A stretch of DNA of 64,000 nt, from the NCBI RefSeq assembly GCF_023074055.1, contig NZ_JADPKR010000018.1, positions 39,621-103,620 of the forward strand, written 5' to 3'. A program made the position numbers and the translations under genes. The notes beneath the pieces were generated by a model. It was given only the letters and a program-made list of their open reading frames with translations, made no database searches and was not told the origin of the DNA. The DNA is from Bradyrhizobium sp. 141 (GTDB lineage Bacteria; Pseudomonadota; Alphaproteobacteria; Rhizobiales; Xanthobacteraceae). Below, piece after piece: positions 25,109 to 34,345 of this stretch (its first letter is position 1; each line of letters begins with the position of its first letter).

Positions 25109-26743
25109 TCACGTCCCCGGTCGCGACACCTCGGTCTCCTTGCTGGTGATGAACTCCAGCAGCACCGGGACGCCCTCCTGCGTCTTCTGGATGCCGCGCT
25201 TGATCGCGGGGATGATGTCCTCCGGCCTCAACACCCGCTCGCCATAGCCGCCGAAGGCCCGCGCCATTGCGGCATAGTCGCCGGAAATGTCGGTCGAGCG
25301 ATATTTTTCGGTCGAGACCGGCATCACCTTCAGTTCGATCGCCATCGAGAAATTGTTGAGCAGGATCGACATGATCGGGATGCGCTCGCGCACCGCGGTC
25401 TCGAAATCCATGCCCGTAAAACCAATGGCAGCATCGCCCCAGACATTGATGCAGAGCTTGTCGGGCTTTGCCAGTTTTGCGCCCATCGCAAGGCCGAGGC
25501 CGTAGCCGAGCTGCGTCGTCTTGCCCCAGCCGAGATAGGTGAGGGGTTTTACCGACTTCCAGAACGGCGAGAGCTGGTCGCGCGGGCTGCCGGCATCATG
25601 CGTGATGATGGTGTTCTCGATGTCGACGGTGTGCTGCAAATCCCAGAGCACGCGATAGGGGCTGAGCGGCGCGTCATTGCTGGTGAGCTTCGGCATCCAT
25701 TTCGCCAGCCACTCCTTGTGCGAGGCCGCGATCTCGGCCGCGACCGCGGAAGCATCGCGATCCGTGGTGACGGTCTTGCCGATCTCCTCCAGCAGCGCAT
25801 CGAGCACGAGGCCGGCATCGCCGACCAGGCCGATCCTGGCCTCCACATCCTTGTTGAGATGGTTGGGATCGAGCGTGGAGTGGATGATGGTCTTGCCCTT
25901 CGGCATCGCGATGCCGAAGTTTGTTTCAGTGAACGAGCAGCCGATGCCGAAGATGACGTCGGCTTCGCTCAAAAACCTCGGCACCGCGCGGGGGACCGCA
26001 AGGCCGCCGGAGCCGAGCGAGAGCGGATGCGTTTCCGGGAACGACGATTTGCCGCCAAGGCTGGTGGTGACGGGGATCGCCAGCCGCTCCGCGAGCCGCT
26101 TCAACTGCGGCCAGGCTTGAGCGTAATGCACGCCCTGGCCGGCATAGATCACCGCACGCTTAGCGTTGACGAGCAGGCCGGCCGCCTCCTTCACGTGAAC
26201 AGGGTCCGCGCCGTAGCGGGTCCGCAGCACCGGCGTGTAGTCGAGCGGCTCCGGCACCTCCTCGTTCCACATGTCGGAGGGGATTTCGACGATCACGGGA
26301 CCACCGCGGCCGTTCTTCAGCTTGGTGAAGGCGCGGCGGAAGATGTTGGCGACTTCCGCGGCGAGGATGATCGGCTCCGACGATTTCGCGAACGGCTTCA
26401 TCGCCTCGCTGGAATTGAAGTTCGGCTCGATATGCGCAAGCCTGCGCTGATAGCCCATCGGCAGCACCAGCACCGGCACGGATTCGCCAAAGCACTGCGC
26501 GACGCCGCCCATCGCATTCTCGGCACCGGGCCCATGCTGCATGCAGAACGCGCCGATGCTGCGTCCCGAGGTCACCCGCGAAATCGCATCCGCCATGTGG
26601 ATGCCGACGCGCTCCTGCCGCACCATCACAGGGCGGATCTCGGCTTTCGCCGCATGCTCGATCAGGTGGTTGACCGGATAGCCGCAGAGGATCTCGATTC
26701 CCTCGCGCCTCATGATTTCCGCAATGGCGGTGCCGAGCTTCAT
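25109..26743 (-). CDS. ThDP-requiring enzyme (acetolactate synthase-like)
   Basis: A 544-residue three-domain ThDP enzyme. The N-terminal Pyr domain has the catalytic Glu in VRQERVGIHMADA and the HGPGAENAMGG loop. A central domain follows, then the PP domain with the GDAAIGFTGMDFETAV-to-NN ThDP/Mg motif. GGAGAGAG precedes ATG 26743. No acetolactate synthase small subunit and no FAD-specific signature was seen. It is probably a non-ALS member of the family, a decarboxylase, lyase or acyltransferase of unknown substrate. It lies 107 bp upstream of the GAF kinase gene on the same strand. The family is certain; the substrate is open. Confidence 0.9.
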   Translation of the reverse strand: MKLGTAIAEIMRREGIEILCGYPVNHLIEHAAKAEIRPVMVRQERVGIHMADAISRVTSGRSIGAFCMQHGPGAENAMGGVAQCFGESVPVLVLPMGYQRRLAHIEPNFNSSEAMKPFAKSSEPIILAAEVANIFRRAFTKLKNGRGGPVIVEIPSDMWNEEVPEPLDYTPVLRTRYGADPVHVKEAAGLLVNAKRAVIYAGQGVHYAQAWPQLKRLAERLAIPVTTSLGGKSSFPETHPLSLGSGGLAVPRAVPRFLSEADVIFGIGCSFTETNFGIAMPKGKTIIHSTLDPNHLNKDVEARIGLVGDAGLVLDALLEEIGKTVTTDRDASAVAAEIAASHKEWLAKWMPKLTSNDAPLSPYRVLWDLQHTVDIENTIITHDAGSPRDQLSPFWKSVKPLTYLGWGKTTQLGYGLGLAMGAKLAKPDKLCINVWGDAAIGFTGMDFETAVRERIPIMSILLNNFSMAIELKVMPVSTEKYRSTDISGDYAAMARAFGGYGERVLRPEDIIPAIKRGIQKTQEGVPVLLEFITSKETEVSRPGT

Positions 26744-26953
26744 GGCGTCTCTCTCCTCAAGGCTTGGCCGGTTGGTCCGGCCGGTTGCGAAGAGAGGATC
26801 AGGAAATGCCGGGTGGGTAAAGCGTGGGCAGGCGACAGTCAGCTATGCAGCGGACTGCCATAGTTCGGATCGAGCGCGGCGTAGTCCGGGATAACCGCAT
26901 CCGCGGGAGTTGCTCTCCGGATTTCGCCTCGCTCCATCCGGGCCATGAACCTG

Positions 26954-27346
26954 CTATTTGCAATTTCGGCAGATCGTCAGTTTGCGTTTCAACGCCTCGT
27001 CCTCCTGGTCGAGGCTGCCTGCATCTGGATAGGAGCTGGAGCCCTTTGTGGCACGGGACCTCACAGGCGGTGTCACCTGACTTGGGGTGTCAGTGTCGTC
27101 CGCGGCGCTGAAGCCATCGTAATCGGCCGCCGAATTCGGTGCCGGCCGACCGACGACGGATGGTGACGCCTCTCTGCCGGAAGCCGCCGGCGGAATCCTG
27201 GAATTCTTGGTGTTCGCGCGCGGCGGCGAGGCAGTTGGCGGAACAAGCGAAACCGGCGGCGCGACCGAAGTCTGCCCGCTCGCCCTGTCCTGCGACCAGA
27301 CGCCGATCAACATGAGGCCGAAAGCCAAGAGCGTCGCGCTTCTCAT
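26954..27346 (-). CDS. Secreted proline-rich hypothetical protein
   Basis: A 130-residue protein. An N-terminal signal peptide (MRSATLLAFGLMLIGVWS) is followed by a low-complexity, proline/serine-rich, probably disordered chain. It ends with a charged segment EDEALKRKLTICRNCK containing two cysteines. The second of two nearby ATGs (27346) is favoured because GAAGG then has 6-bp spacing. No domain is recognised. The CxxC end could bind a metal or form a disulfide, but this is a guess. It is a single gene between the ThDP enzyme and the RTX gene. Confidence 0.65.
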   Translation of the reverse strand: MRSATLLAFGLMLIGVWSQDRASGQTSVAPPVSLVPPTASPPRANTKNSRIPPAASGREASPSVVGRPAPNSAADYDGFSAADDTDTPSQVTPPVRSRATKGSSSYPDAGSLDQEDEALKRKLTICRNCK

Positions 27347-27519
27347 CCGCATCCTTCAAGCCGCACTTGTTCAACGATTGACGGCATCGCTCGTCGAGCG
27401 GTGCTGTGCTGAAGGATATCAGGACTCGCATGGACGTCAAAGCCCGCGCAAATGGGAGCGCCGAAGCGCGACGATGATCCATCAATCTCGTCGCGCTTCA
27501 GGCATTTGCGACCGCCCGC

Positions 27520-30273
27520 TCAGACCAGCGTGCCCGAATGGAAGCTCGCATGGGCGAGCAACGACTGGATCACGACGTTGTCGCCGGGCCCTCCGTCCAG
27601 CACGTCGACGCCGCCGCCGCCGATCAGCACGTCGTCGCCGAGCCCGCCGAGCAGCGTATCGTTGCCCGCGCTGCCGATGAGCACGTCGTTGCCGGCGCCG
27701 CCGTCGAGAACGAGGTGCGGCCCGCCCGGGCCGACGCCCGACGCCTCGATCACGTCGTCGCCGGCGAGGCCGTTGATGGTGATCGTGTCGTTGAAGTCGA
27801 AATTCTCGATCACGACCTGACTTGCCAGACCGTCGATCACCAGCGCGCCATCGCTGTTGAGCGAAAGCGTGATGATATCGTCCCCGCTGGTGCCGTTGAT
27901 CACGATGTTGTCGACCGCGCCGTCGCCGCCCGCGGTGCCGGGGACCGCGCCGAGATCGATCTTCACCTGCGTCACGTCGGTGCCGCTCATGTCATCGACA
28001 GTGATCTTGTCGGCGCCGCCACGCGCATCGAACGCGATCGTCTCGACGCCGTGCGTGTCCATCGTGACGGAGGCGACGTCTCGGGCCAGCTCGGCGCGCG
28101 CGCCGTTCGCGAAGATGTTGATGGTTTCGGCGATGTTGGCGCCGTTGAACAGCAGGGTGTCGCTGCCGCCCTGGCCCTCGATCGTGTCGTTGTCGTCGCC
28201 CGGATTCCAGGTGAACGTGTCGTTGCCCGCGCCCATCAGCGCGACGTCGTTGCCGTCGCCGCCGGTGATCAGGTCGTCGCCCTGACTGCCGCGGATGGTG
28301 TCGTTGCCGGTTCCGCCGTTGATCGTCAGCTGCAGCACGCCGGCGGCGAGCCCACTCGCGTCGATGACGTCGTCGCCGCCGAGGCCATTGAGCGTCAGCT
28401 GATCGGCCCCGTCCATGAAGGTCAGGTGGGTGGCCGCATGCAAGCCGAACACCGTCACGCCGCCGGCATTGCCGCTGACGCCGAACGTGTCGGCGCCCTG
28501 GGTGGCATTGACTGTGACGGTATCGACGGCGCCATCGGGCGCTCCAGTCGAACCGCTGAGGTCGATGTTCACCCGCGTCACGTCGGTCCCGGTCAGATCG
28601 CCCACCGTGATACGGTCGGCGCCGCCCAGCGCGTGGACATCGACACGCTCGACCCCGTGCAGGTCCATGGTGATGTTTGCGACGTCGCGGGTGAGCAGCG
28701 CGCGATCGCCGTTCGCCACAATGGCGATGGTCTCGGCAATGTTGGCGCTGAAGAACCGCAGCGTGTCGACGCCGGCGCCGCCCTCGATGGTGTCGCTGCC
28801 GTCGCCCGGATTCCACTGGAAGATATCGTTGCCGGCGCCCAGCAGGGCGGTGTCGTTGCCCTGGTTGCCGTCGATGAAATCATTGCCGTCGCCGCCGATC
28901 AGCGTGTCGCTGCCGGCGCTGCCGAGGATCGTATCGTTGCCGGCGCCGCCGTCGATCGTCAGGTGCACGACCCCCGCGGCAAGCACGTCCGCCGAGATCG
29001 TGTCGTTGCCGCCGAGGCCTTCGATGAGAAGCGCATCATTCGCGCCTTCCGCGTTGGTGATGGCGACAGCGGCCGGCAGTCCCGCGACCGCAATCGAAGT
29101 GCCCGAGCCGGACACCTCGATCGTATCGGCGCTGCACGTGCCCGCGAGCGTCACGGTATCGGCCGCACCGTCACCGGCCCCAGCCGATCCGAGATCGACA
29201 TTGACCTGCCTGACATCGGTTCCGGCCAGGTTGTTGACGACGATTTTGTCGCTGCCCCCGCGCGCGTTGATGGTGATGGTCTCGATGCCGTCGAGCTCCA
29301 TAGTGATGGCGCCGACATTGCGGGCGAGCTGCGTGCGTCCGCCGTTGGCGGCGGACAGGGTGATGTCCTCGGCGATGTTCGAGCCGTTGAACAGCAGGGT
29401 GTCGGTTCCGGCCTGTCCGTCGACCTTGTCGCTGCCGTCGCCCGGATCCCATTGAAAGGTATCGTTGCCGGCGCCCAGCAGGGCGGTGTCGTTGCCCTGG
29501 TTGCCGTCGATGAAATCGTTGCCGTCGCCGCCCAGCAGGCGGTCCGCGCCATTGCCGCCGAGGATCGTGTCGTTGCCCGTCCCGCCGTCGATCGTCAGAT
29601 TGATGAGCGCGGCGAGATTGCCGGCGGCGCTGATGACATCGTCGCCACCCCCGGCGTTGAGCACGAGATTCTCGGTGGTGCCGATGTCCAGGAAGAACGG
29701 TGCCGGATCGGCGCGGTCGAAGCGCACGCGCGAGCCATTGGCCGTGATGGCGAAGGTCTCGCTGCCGTTGCCGCCGTTCACCTCGGCGGTGTCGATGCCT
29801 TCGCCGCCTTCCATCAGGTCGCTGTCGTCGGCGGGATTCCAGATCATGCGGTCGTTGCCGGCCTCGCCGAACATCTGGTCGTTGCCGTCGCCGCCGGTGA
29901 GCACGTCGTTGCCGGAGCCACCGAACAGCAGGTCGTTGCCGCCCTTGCCGAGCAGCGTGTCGTTGCCGGACTGGCCGAACAGCATGTCGGCGCCGGATCC
30001 GCCGGTCAGCCTATCGTTGCCGGCGCCGCCGAACAGGTTCGCGGCAGGCATCGCGCCGTTGCTCTCGTCGATCGTGATGATGTCGTTGCCGTCCTGGCCG
30101 AAGGCCTGGATCAGTTTGGTGTTGACGACCGTGGCGGGGCCGCCTTTGACGGTGATCGCCCCGCCGTTGACGACGATCGTCCCCGCCGCATTGCGGCCTA
30201 ACACGACCGAATTGTTGTGGCCGTTGCCAAGGACGGTGAGGATTCCGGCGGAAAAATTCGCTGTGACAGCCAT
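27520..30273 (-). CDS. RTX-type calcium-binding repeat protein, probably secreted
   Basis: A 917-residue acidic, glycine/aspartate-rich protein without a signal peptide. Nonapeptide repeats of the GGxGxDxhx type occur at residues about 75-145, in clusters inside each long module, and again near the C-terminus ([20 protein letters not shown]). Between them are long beta-rich segments. The middle of the protein consists of three related modules of 200-212 residues, each containing [20 protein letters not shown], NIAETI, HGVE and GTDVTQVxIDL. Such proteins are normally secreted by type I systems through an uncleaved C-terminal signal and fold on binding Ca2+. No ABC, MFP or TolC genes are adjacent. 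Its function (adhesin, matrix or other) is not evident; no enzymatic domain was seen. Confidence 0.92.
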   Translation of the reverse strand: MAVTANFSAGILTVLGNGHNNSVVLGRNAAGTIVVNGGAITVKGGPATVVNTKLIQAFGQDGNDIITIDESNGAMPAANLFGGAGNDRLTGGSGADMLFGQSGNDTLLGKGGNDLLFGGSGNDVLTGGDGNDQMFGEAGNDRMIWNPADDSDLMEGGEGIDTAEVNGGNGSETFAITANGSRVRFDRADPAPFFLDIGTTENLVLNAGGGDDVISAAGNLAALINLTIDGGTGNDTILGGNGADRLLGGDGNDFIDGNQGNDTALLGAGNDTFQWDPGDGSDKVDGQAGTDTLLFNGSNIAEDITLSAANGGRTQLARNVGAITMELDGIETITINARGGSDKIVVNNLAGTDVRQVNVDLGSAGAGDGAADTVTLAGTCSADTIEVSGSGTSIAVAGLPAAVAITNAEGANDALLIEGLGGNDTISADVLAAGVVHLTIDGGAGNDTILGSAGSDTLIGGDGNDFIDGNQGNDTALLGAGNDIFQWNPGDGSDTIEGGAGVDTLRFFSANIAETIAIVANGDRALLTRDVANITMDLHGVERVDVHALGGADRITVGDLTGTDVTRVNIDLSGSTGAPDGAVDTVTVNATQGADTFGVSGNAGGVTVFGLHAATHLTFMDGADQLTLNGLGGDDVIDASGLAAGVLQLTINGGTGNDTIRGSQGDDLITGGDGNDVALMGAGNDTFTWNPGDDNDTIEGQGGSDTLLFNGANIAETINIFANGARAELARDVASVTMDTHGVETIAFDARGGADKITVDDMSGTDVTQVKIDLGAVPGTAGGDGAVDNIVINGTSGDDIITLSLNSDGALVIDGLASQVVIENFDFNDTITINGLAGDDVIEASGVGPGGPHLVLDGGAGNDVLIGSAGNDTLLGGLGDDVLIGGGGVDVLDGGPGDNVVIQSLLAHASFHSGTLV
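28235..29526. repeat. Long tandem modules within the RTX gene
   Basis: A DNA segment beginning AGCAGGGCGGTGTCGTTGCC occurs at 28841 and again at 29477, a period of 636 bp (212 codons). A diverged third copy begins near 28235, 606 bp away. About 50 bp at the two best copies are almost identical, indicating fairly recent duplication or gene conversion. Confidence 0.8.
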
Positions 30274-30829
30274 GTGTGCTTCTCGCTTTACGTGATCGAA
30301 ATAGGCCGTGCGGCGGTATCGTGACGCTTTGGGCGATGCCGGGGCGAACGGCAGACGATCTCGTCTGTAGGGCGGGATGGCAGTTCCAGCTTGGCTGAAG
30401 TCTTCGGACGGGCTCCTGTTTTTCTTGAGAGCTGCTTGATTTTCGGGAGGGCGGGGCGAAACGGCAGTTCACGCAGCCGTGTTTCGCGGCGGCTCGGCGG
30501 ATGCTACCTATTGAGCGTTGTGTTGCCCGACGGGCAAAACACGCCAGCGCTGGGTCGATAACTGCTCGCAAAAATATTCGAATTTACAGAAGTTCGGTTT
30601 TGCCGTACAAGCCTGGACATCCCGCCCGCCACAAGGGGCGTTTCGCGATCGTCACGGGACGCGGGCCGGGATGCGGTGGCCGCGACGGCGTCGGCGCGTC
30701 ATGTTGGTTGCAGGGCGGAGACCCCGTGAGCAACGACAGGCGCGATACGACACGGCGCTGACAGCGTCCTTCGTTCGGTCCCGATGGCGAGCGCACGCCA
30801 GTCGCCGGGAATGCGGATGGGGATGTGCG

Positions 30830-31100
30830 CGGACGGAGAAGTCGTGTGGTCCTGACGCCCGGGGTCTGTGCGTCAAGTCCTGCGGTGATGTGGCGGCCAA
30901 CCGGTGCGCGCATCGATCAGCCGCAAGGCGACGGGGGCAATAGTGCATCGCTCCCCGGGGAGAGCACGAAGGACACCGTGAAAACCGTCGCGCAGGGAAG
31001 GCCGGGGATGTCCCGGCGTCACCTGTCGTCCACCCCGTGCGCGTTCTCCAGCACACGCGGGACTTCGGGTGCCAGCCGGCGCCCGGCCTTCCCTGCGCCC
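30830..31100. repeat. Structured interspersed element with a 17-bp inverted repeat
   Basis: The interval 30274-31223 carries no gene I accept. Its 3' part contains a 17-bp perfect inverted repeat (30990-31006 with 31082-31098) enclosing 75 bases. Translations of this stretch in both directions give phrases (for example RLAADRCAHRLAATS) that I recall as spurious hypothetical proteins scattered through Bradyrhizobium genomes. That points to a dispersed non-coding element rather than a protein gene. The exact ends are uncertain. The 30274-30829 part shows nothing recognisable. Confidence 0.55.
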
Positions 31101-31223
31101 TTGCTTTGAAGAGGGCGGAAGAAGACAGCAAAGCTCGGGCGAAACACGCCGCGAGAAGGTGAAGGTGTGTCCGCAGATGAACGTGCGAACCGTGAGAACG
31201 CGGCGTCTCGCCGGGTCGGCCGG

Positions 31224-31388
31224 TTACTTCGTGGCGGCGTCGATCGAGTTGAACTTGTTGTTGAGCAGTGCGCCGCCCGTGCTGTTCACGATGGTGACGA
31301 TCGCGAGCGCGATCCCTGCGGCAATCAGGCCGTACTCGATCGCGGTTGCAGCATTCTCATCGGCAAGGAACGACTTAAGCAAACGCAT
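31224..31388 (-). CDS. Flp family type IVb pilin
   Basis: A 54-residue prepilin, MRLLKSFLADENAATAIEYG, followed by LIAAGIALAIVTIVN and a short C-terminus. The Flp motif includes the conserved Glu-Tyr at the +5/+6 side of the cleavage region and a hydrophobic assembly helix. I chose the start at 31388 because CAGGAG lies just upstream; an in-frame extension to 31433 is less likely. It is the major subunit type of Tad/Flp pili used in surface attachment. No tad or cpa assembly genes are in the window, so it is an orphan here. Confidence 0.92.
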   Translation of the reverse strand: MRLLKSFLADENAATAIEYGLIAAGIALAIVTIVNSTGGALLNNKFNSIDAATK

Positions 31389-31674
31389 TGCCAACTCCTG
31401 TTCGTCCGATCCAACGTATGGTCGCGTCGTCATCGGACTCGTAAATAGATCGAATAAGTCTTTATGCGCGCCAAAAGAATTAAGCCCGGGCGAGCGCGCC
31501 TCCGCTCATACGACGGCAGTCATTAAATTAAGGTTCCATCGGTGCGTCCAAATGGATTCAAATCGGCGGACCCCCGCCGGCAGGGGTGGTGAAGCGCGCC
31601 AGAAGCCGCTCGCCGCATTGGGGAGGGGAGTGCCGCTTAACGGATTGTTGAGGCTGTTTGTCGGGCCATCGCGC

Positions 31675-31911
31675 TTATCCGCGCCGGCCACCTGCATTCA
31701 GCGCCCGCAACATGGCGATGCGGGCGAACATCACCCAGCCGCCGCCCGTTTCGGCCGCCTTGATCAAGGTCTCGACGGCGGTCTGCCAGTGCGCCTCGTG
31801 TTGGGTGTCCTTGGGCAGCCGCATGATGTAGTCCGCTGCCTGTTGAAGCGTGAGCAGCTCGCGTTTGTTGTCCACGCGAACGGGATCGTCGAACGCCGTC
31901 GACCACGGCAT
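31675..31911 (-). CDS. Small hypothetical protein, 78 residues
   Basis: Begins MPWSTAFDDPVRVDNKRELL and has a helical core (LQQAADYIMRLP, HWQTAVETLIKAAE, WVMFARIAMLRALN). It is soluble, with no signal or membrane segment, and resembles small Bradyrhizobium hypotheticals. It lies 58 bp downstream of the ku gene on the same strand and may be co-transcribed. The ribosome-binding site is weak. The function is unknown. Confidence 0.7.
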   Translation of the reverse strand: MPWSTAFDDPVRVDNKRELLTLQQAADYIMRLPKDTQHEAHWQTAVETLIKAAETGGGWVMFARIAMLRALNAGGRRG

Positions 31912-31969
31912 GTCAGGCCGCCTGATCCGCGAGGAGTGACATCACGGCGTGATTGCAGATGCGATGCTG

Positions 31970-32965
31970 TCAGCCCGCCTTCTTGGCCCGCGCCGGCGCG
32001 CGCACCGGCTTGTCGGTAGCCTTTCTCGGGGCTTCCTTCGCCGTCTTCGCCGCAGCGTCCTTGCCGCCCTTGCCTGATATCGGCAGCAGCATCTCGCGCT
32101 GGCCCTCGACGCGCTTCTTCGGCTTCTTGGCCTTGCTGGCCTCCTTGGCAGTCTCCTTGGCGACCTTCGCCGCGGGTGCGGCGTCCTTTTCGTTCGCGAT
32201 GCTCTTCTTCAGCGCGTCCATCAAATTGATGACGTTGCCGCCGCTCTTCGGCGTGGCCTTGGCTGCGATCGGCATGCCGCTGCGCTTCTTGTTGATGAGA
32301 TCGATCAGGGCGGTCTCGTAATGGTCCTCGAACAGCTCGGGCTCGAACGCGCCGGACTTCTTCTCGACGATGTGCTTGGCGAGGTCGAGCATGTCCTTGG
32401 TCAGCTTCACGTCCTGGATGTCGTCGAAATATTCCTGCTCGCTGCGGACCTCGTAGGGATAGCGCAGCAGCGTGCCCATCAGCCCGCTCTCGAGCGGCTC
32501 GAGCGCGATGATGTGCTCGCGGTTGGTCAGCACCACGCGGCCGATCGCGACCTTGTCCATGCTGCGAATGGTCTCGCGGATCACGGCATAGGCGTCGTGG
32601 CCGACCTTGCCGTCCGGCACGAGATAATAGGGGCGGATCAGATAGCGGTTGTCGATGTCGGCCTTCGGCACGAACTCGTCGATGTCGATCGTGTGGGTCG
32701 AGTCGAGCGCGATGTCGTCGAGCTCGTCCTTGGTGACCTCGATATAGGTGTCGGTGTCGACCTTGTAGCCCTTCACGATGTCCTCGGAGGTCACCTCGTC
32801 GCCGGTCTCGGCGTCGACCTTGAGGTACTTGATCCGGTGGCCGGTCTTGCGGTTGATCTGGTTGAAGGAGACCTTCTCGGTATCCGAAGTGGCCGGATAG
32901 AGCGCGACCGGACAGGTCACGAGCGACAGACGCAGAAAACCCTTCCAATTGGCGCGGGGGGCCAT
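31970..32965 (-). CDS. ku: Ku protein (non-homologous end joining)
   Basis: A 331-residue bacterial Ku. The core Ku domain covers residues about 8-260, with WKGFLRLSLVTCPVALYPA at the N-terminus, YLKVDAETGDEV, RPYYLVPDGKVGHDAYAVIR and LEPLESGLMGTLLRYPYEVR. A minimal DNA-ligase-interacting region follows, then a lysine/alanine-rich tail of about 80 residues likely to bind DNA. As a homodimer it binds double-strand ends and recruits LigD. No ligD gene is in the window. It is divergent from the small EcfG-driven gene at 33202, with a 236-bp intergenic region. Confidence 0.95.
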   Translation of the reverse strand: MAPRANWKGFLRLSLVTCPVALYPATSDTEKVSFNQINRKTGHRIKYLKVDAETGDEVTSEDIVKGYKVDTDTYIEVTKDELDDIALDSTHTIDIDEFVPKADIDNRYLIRPYYLVPDGKVGHDAYAVIRETIRSMDKVAIGRVVLTNREHIIALEPLESGLMGTLLRYPYEVRSEQEYFDDIQDVKLTKDMLDLAKHIVEKKSGAFEPELFEDHYETALIDLINKKRSGMPIAAKATPKSGGNVINLMDALKKSIANEKDAAPAAKVAKETAKEASKAKKPKKRVEGQREMLLPISGKGGKDAAAKTAKEAPRKATDKPVRAPARAKKAG

Positions 32966-33110
32966 GGGCTACTCCAAACGCAACAGGGACAGACGACTAG
33001 GATACCATCGGGGAACAACGAATCAAAGCAAGGTCGGTTGCTGAATCTTCCAACTGCGTTAACCGGCCGCTGGGCCCTGCTGCCGCTGCCCCGATCCGAG
33101 CGCAAAAACC

Positions 33111-33135
33111 GGAACATCATATCCAATCACGCGTT
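33111..33135 (+). promoter_or_regulatory. EcfG-type general stress promoter
   Basis: GGAAC (33111-33115), a 16-bp spacer and CGTT (33132-33135): a perfect match to the EcfG consensus. It lies 66 bp upstream of the small membrane protein gene at 33202 and points away from ku. Confidence 0.7.
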
Positions 33136-33201
33136 GGCTTCGGACATCGGCTGCGAGGAGGTCGCGGCTATCGAAAGCGACATCCAGAGATTGAGGGCAT
33201 C

Positions 33202-33357
33202 ATGGCAACCACGCGAGAGCAGCGTCAGATCGTGGAAACTCCGACCGAGGCGCGTCAGGGCGAGCCTGGGCCTTCGGTGGCGGCGTTGCTCGCCATCTCG
33301 ACCGGACTTGCGATCCTGATCCTCGCCGTCGTCTGGTTCGTGTTCTTCCGGACCTGA
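33202..33357 (+). CDS. Small membrane protein, 51 residues, stress-regulated
   Basis: Encodes MATTREQRQIVETPTEARQG, then a spacer and one transmembrane helix (LLAISTGLAILILAVVWFVF), ending FRT. The cytoplasmic N-terminus is hydrophilic, and a weak GAGGG-type ribosome-binding site lies upstream. No family is recognised. A perfect EcfG promoter upstream (33111-33135) makes it a likely general stress response gene. A 13-bp inverted repeat lies downstream. Confidence 0.72.
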   Translation: MATTREQRQIVETPTEARQGEPGPSVAALLAISTGLAILILAVVWFVFFRT

Positions 33358-33413
33358 CGGCCGAATTCACGGGAAGGGCGGACCTTCCGGCGCGCCGCGG
33401 TACGCGGCACATT

Positions 33414-33456
33414 GCGCCCGCCCTGCTGCCGGCTCGTCCGGTCGCAGGGCGGGCGC
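33414..33456. repeat. 13-bp perfect inverted repeat
   Basis: GCGCCCGCCCTGC (33414-33426) pairs exactly with 33444-33456 around a 17-base loop. No T-tract follows. It lies between the small membrane protein gene and the FeuP-like gene and may be a factor-dependent terminator or structural element. Confidence 0.45.
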
Positions 33457-33516
33457 AGTCGCGTTGGCTGCAAACACATCGTATATGACCAAAAAGTAAC
33501 GCGGCCGGTTCCCGGC

Positions 33517-33533
33517 GTTCATATTCGGTTCAC
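33517..33533 (+). promoter_or_regulatory. PhoP/FeuP-box-like direct repeat
   Basis: GTTCAT and GTTCAC are separated by 5 bp, an 11-bp period typical of operators for PhoP-type OmpR-family regulators. It lies 55 bp before the FeuP-like start codon, suggesting autoregulation. Inferred from spacing only. Confidence 0.45.
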
Positions 33534-33587
33534 GCCGGAATTGCTCATCTGGTGCAGTGTTGATGCGGCCTATTTCTGGAGAGAAGC

Positions 33588-34253
33588 GTGCGCTTGCTCG
33601 TTGTTGAGGACGACCCCGATCTCAATCGCCAGCTCACCAAGGCGCTGACCGACGCCGGCTATGTCGTCGATCGGGCCTTCGACGGGGAGGAGGGGCACTA
33701 TCTCGGCGACAACGAGCCGTATGATGCCGTCGTGCTCGACATCGGTCTGCCGAAGAAGGACGGCATCTCGGTGCTGGAGGCCTGGCGCCGCAACGGCCGC
33801 ACCATGCCGGTCCTGATCCTCACCGCACGCGACCGCTGGAGCGACAAGGTGCAGGGCTTCGACGCCGGCGCCGACGACTATGTCCCCAAACCGTTCCACC
33901 TCGAGGAGGTGCTGGCGCGCATCCGCGCGTTGCTGCGTCGCTCGACCGGCCATGCCCAGAGCGAGCTCAGCTGCGGCCCTGTTACCCTCGACACAAGGAC
34001 CGGCCGGGTCAGCGTCTCCGGCAATCCGGTCAAGATGACCTCGCACGAATATCGGCTTCTGGCCTACCTGATGCACCATTCCGGGCGGGTGGTCTCGCGC
34101 ACCGAGCTGGTCGAGCACCTCTACGACCAGGATTTTGACCGCGACTCCAACACCATCGAAGTCTTCGTCGGCCGCATCCGCAAGAAGCTCGACGTCGACA
34201 TCATCCAGACCGTCCGTGGCCTCGGCTATCTCCTGACCCCGCCGGCCGCCTGA
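33588..34253 (+). CDS. feuP: OmpR-family response regulator, FeuP-like
   Basis: A 221-residue protein. The receiver domain has acidic residues in VEDDPDLN, phosphoacceptor Asp51 (VVLDIGLP) and the conserved KP near residue 102. An OmpR-type winged-helix domain follows over residues about 125-218 (HEYRLLAYLMHHSGRVVSRTE, DSNTIEVFVGRIRKK). The GTG start at 33588 has GGAGAGA upstream. The sequence closely follows Rhizobiales FeuP/PhoP-like regulators. In Sinorhizobium, FeuPQ controls cyclic glucan export and osmoadaptation. It is paired with the kinase at 34346. The gene symbol is by similarity of sequence style and pairing. Confidence 0.9.
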   Translation: MRLLVVEDDPDLNRQLTKALTDAGYVVDRAFDGEEGHYLGDNEPYDAVVLDIGLPKKDGISVLEAWRRNGRTMPVLILTARDRWSDKVQGFDAGADDYVPKPFHLEEVLARIRALLRRSTGHAQSELSCGPVTLDTRTGRVSVSGNPVKMTSHEYRLLAYLMHHSGRVVSRTELVEHLYDQDFDRDSNTIEVFVGRIRKKLDVDIIQTVRGLGYLLTPPAA

Positions 34254-34345
34254 CGCGTTCGGACTTGACGGGCAGCCCGACAGGGGCCTTGGTCCGGACA
34301 TGAGCTCTGACGCCCTGCCATCCTGCGCCTCCCGGGATCATTCCG

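Noticed and set aside
27600..30050. CRISPR-like direct repeats
   Set aside because: The repeats are in frame, encode RTX nonapeptides and vary in spacing as coding modules do.
27538..30201. 887-residue open frame antisense to the RTX gene
   Set aside because: Its repeats simply mirror the RTX coding repeats, and it has no ribosome-binding site or domain of its own.
30652..31131. 159-residue minus-strand open frame (basic, arginine-rich)
   Set aside because: The sequence resembles a recurrent false protein over a dispersed Bradyrhizobium repeat; the DNA carries a strong inverted repeat instead.
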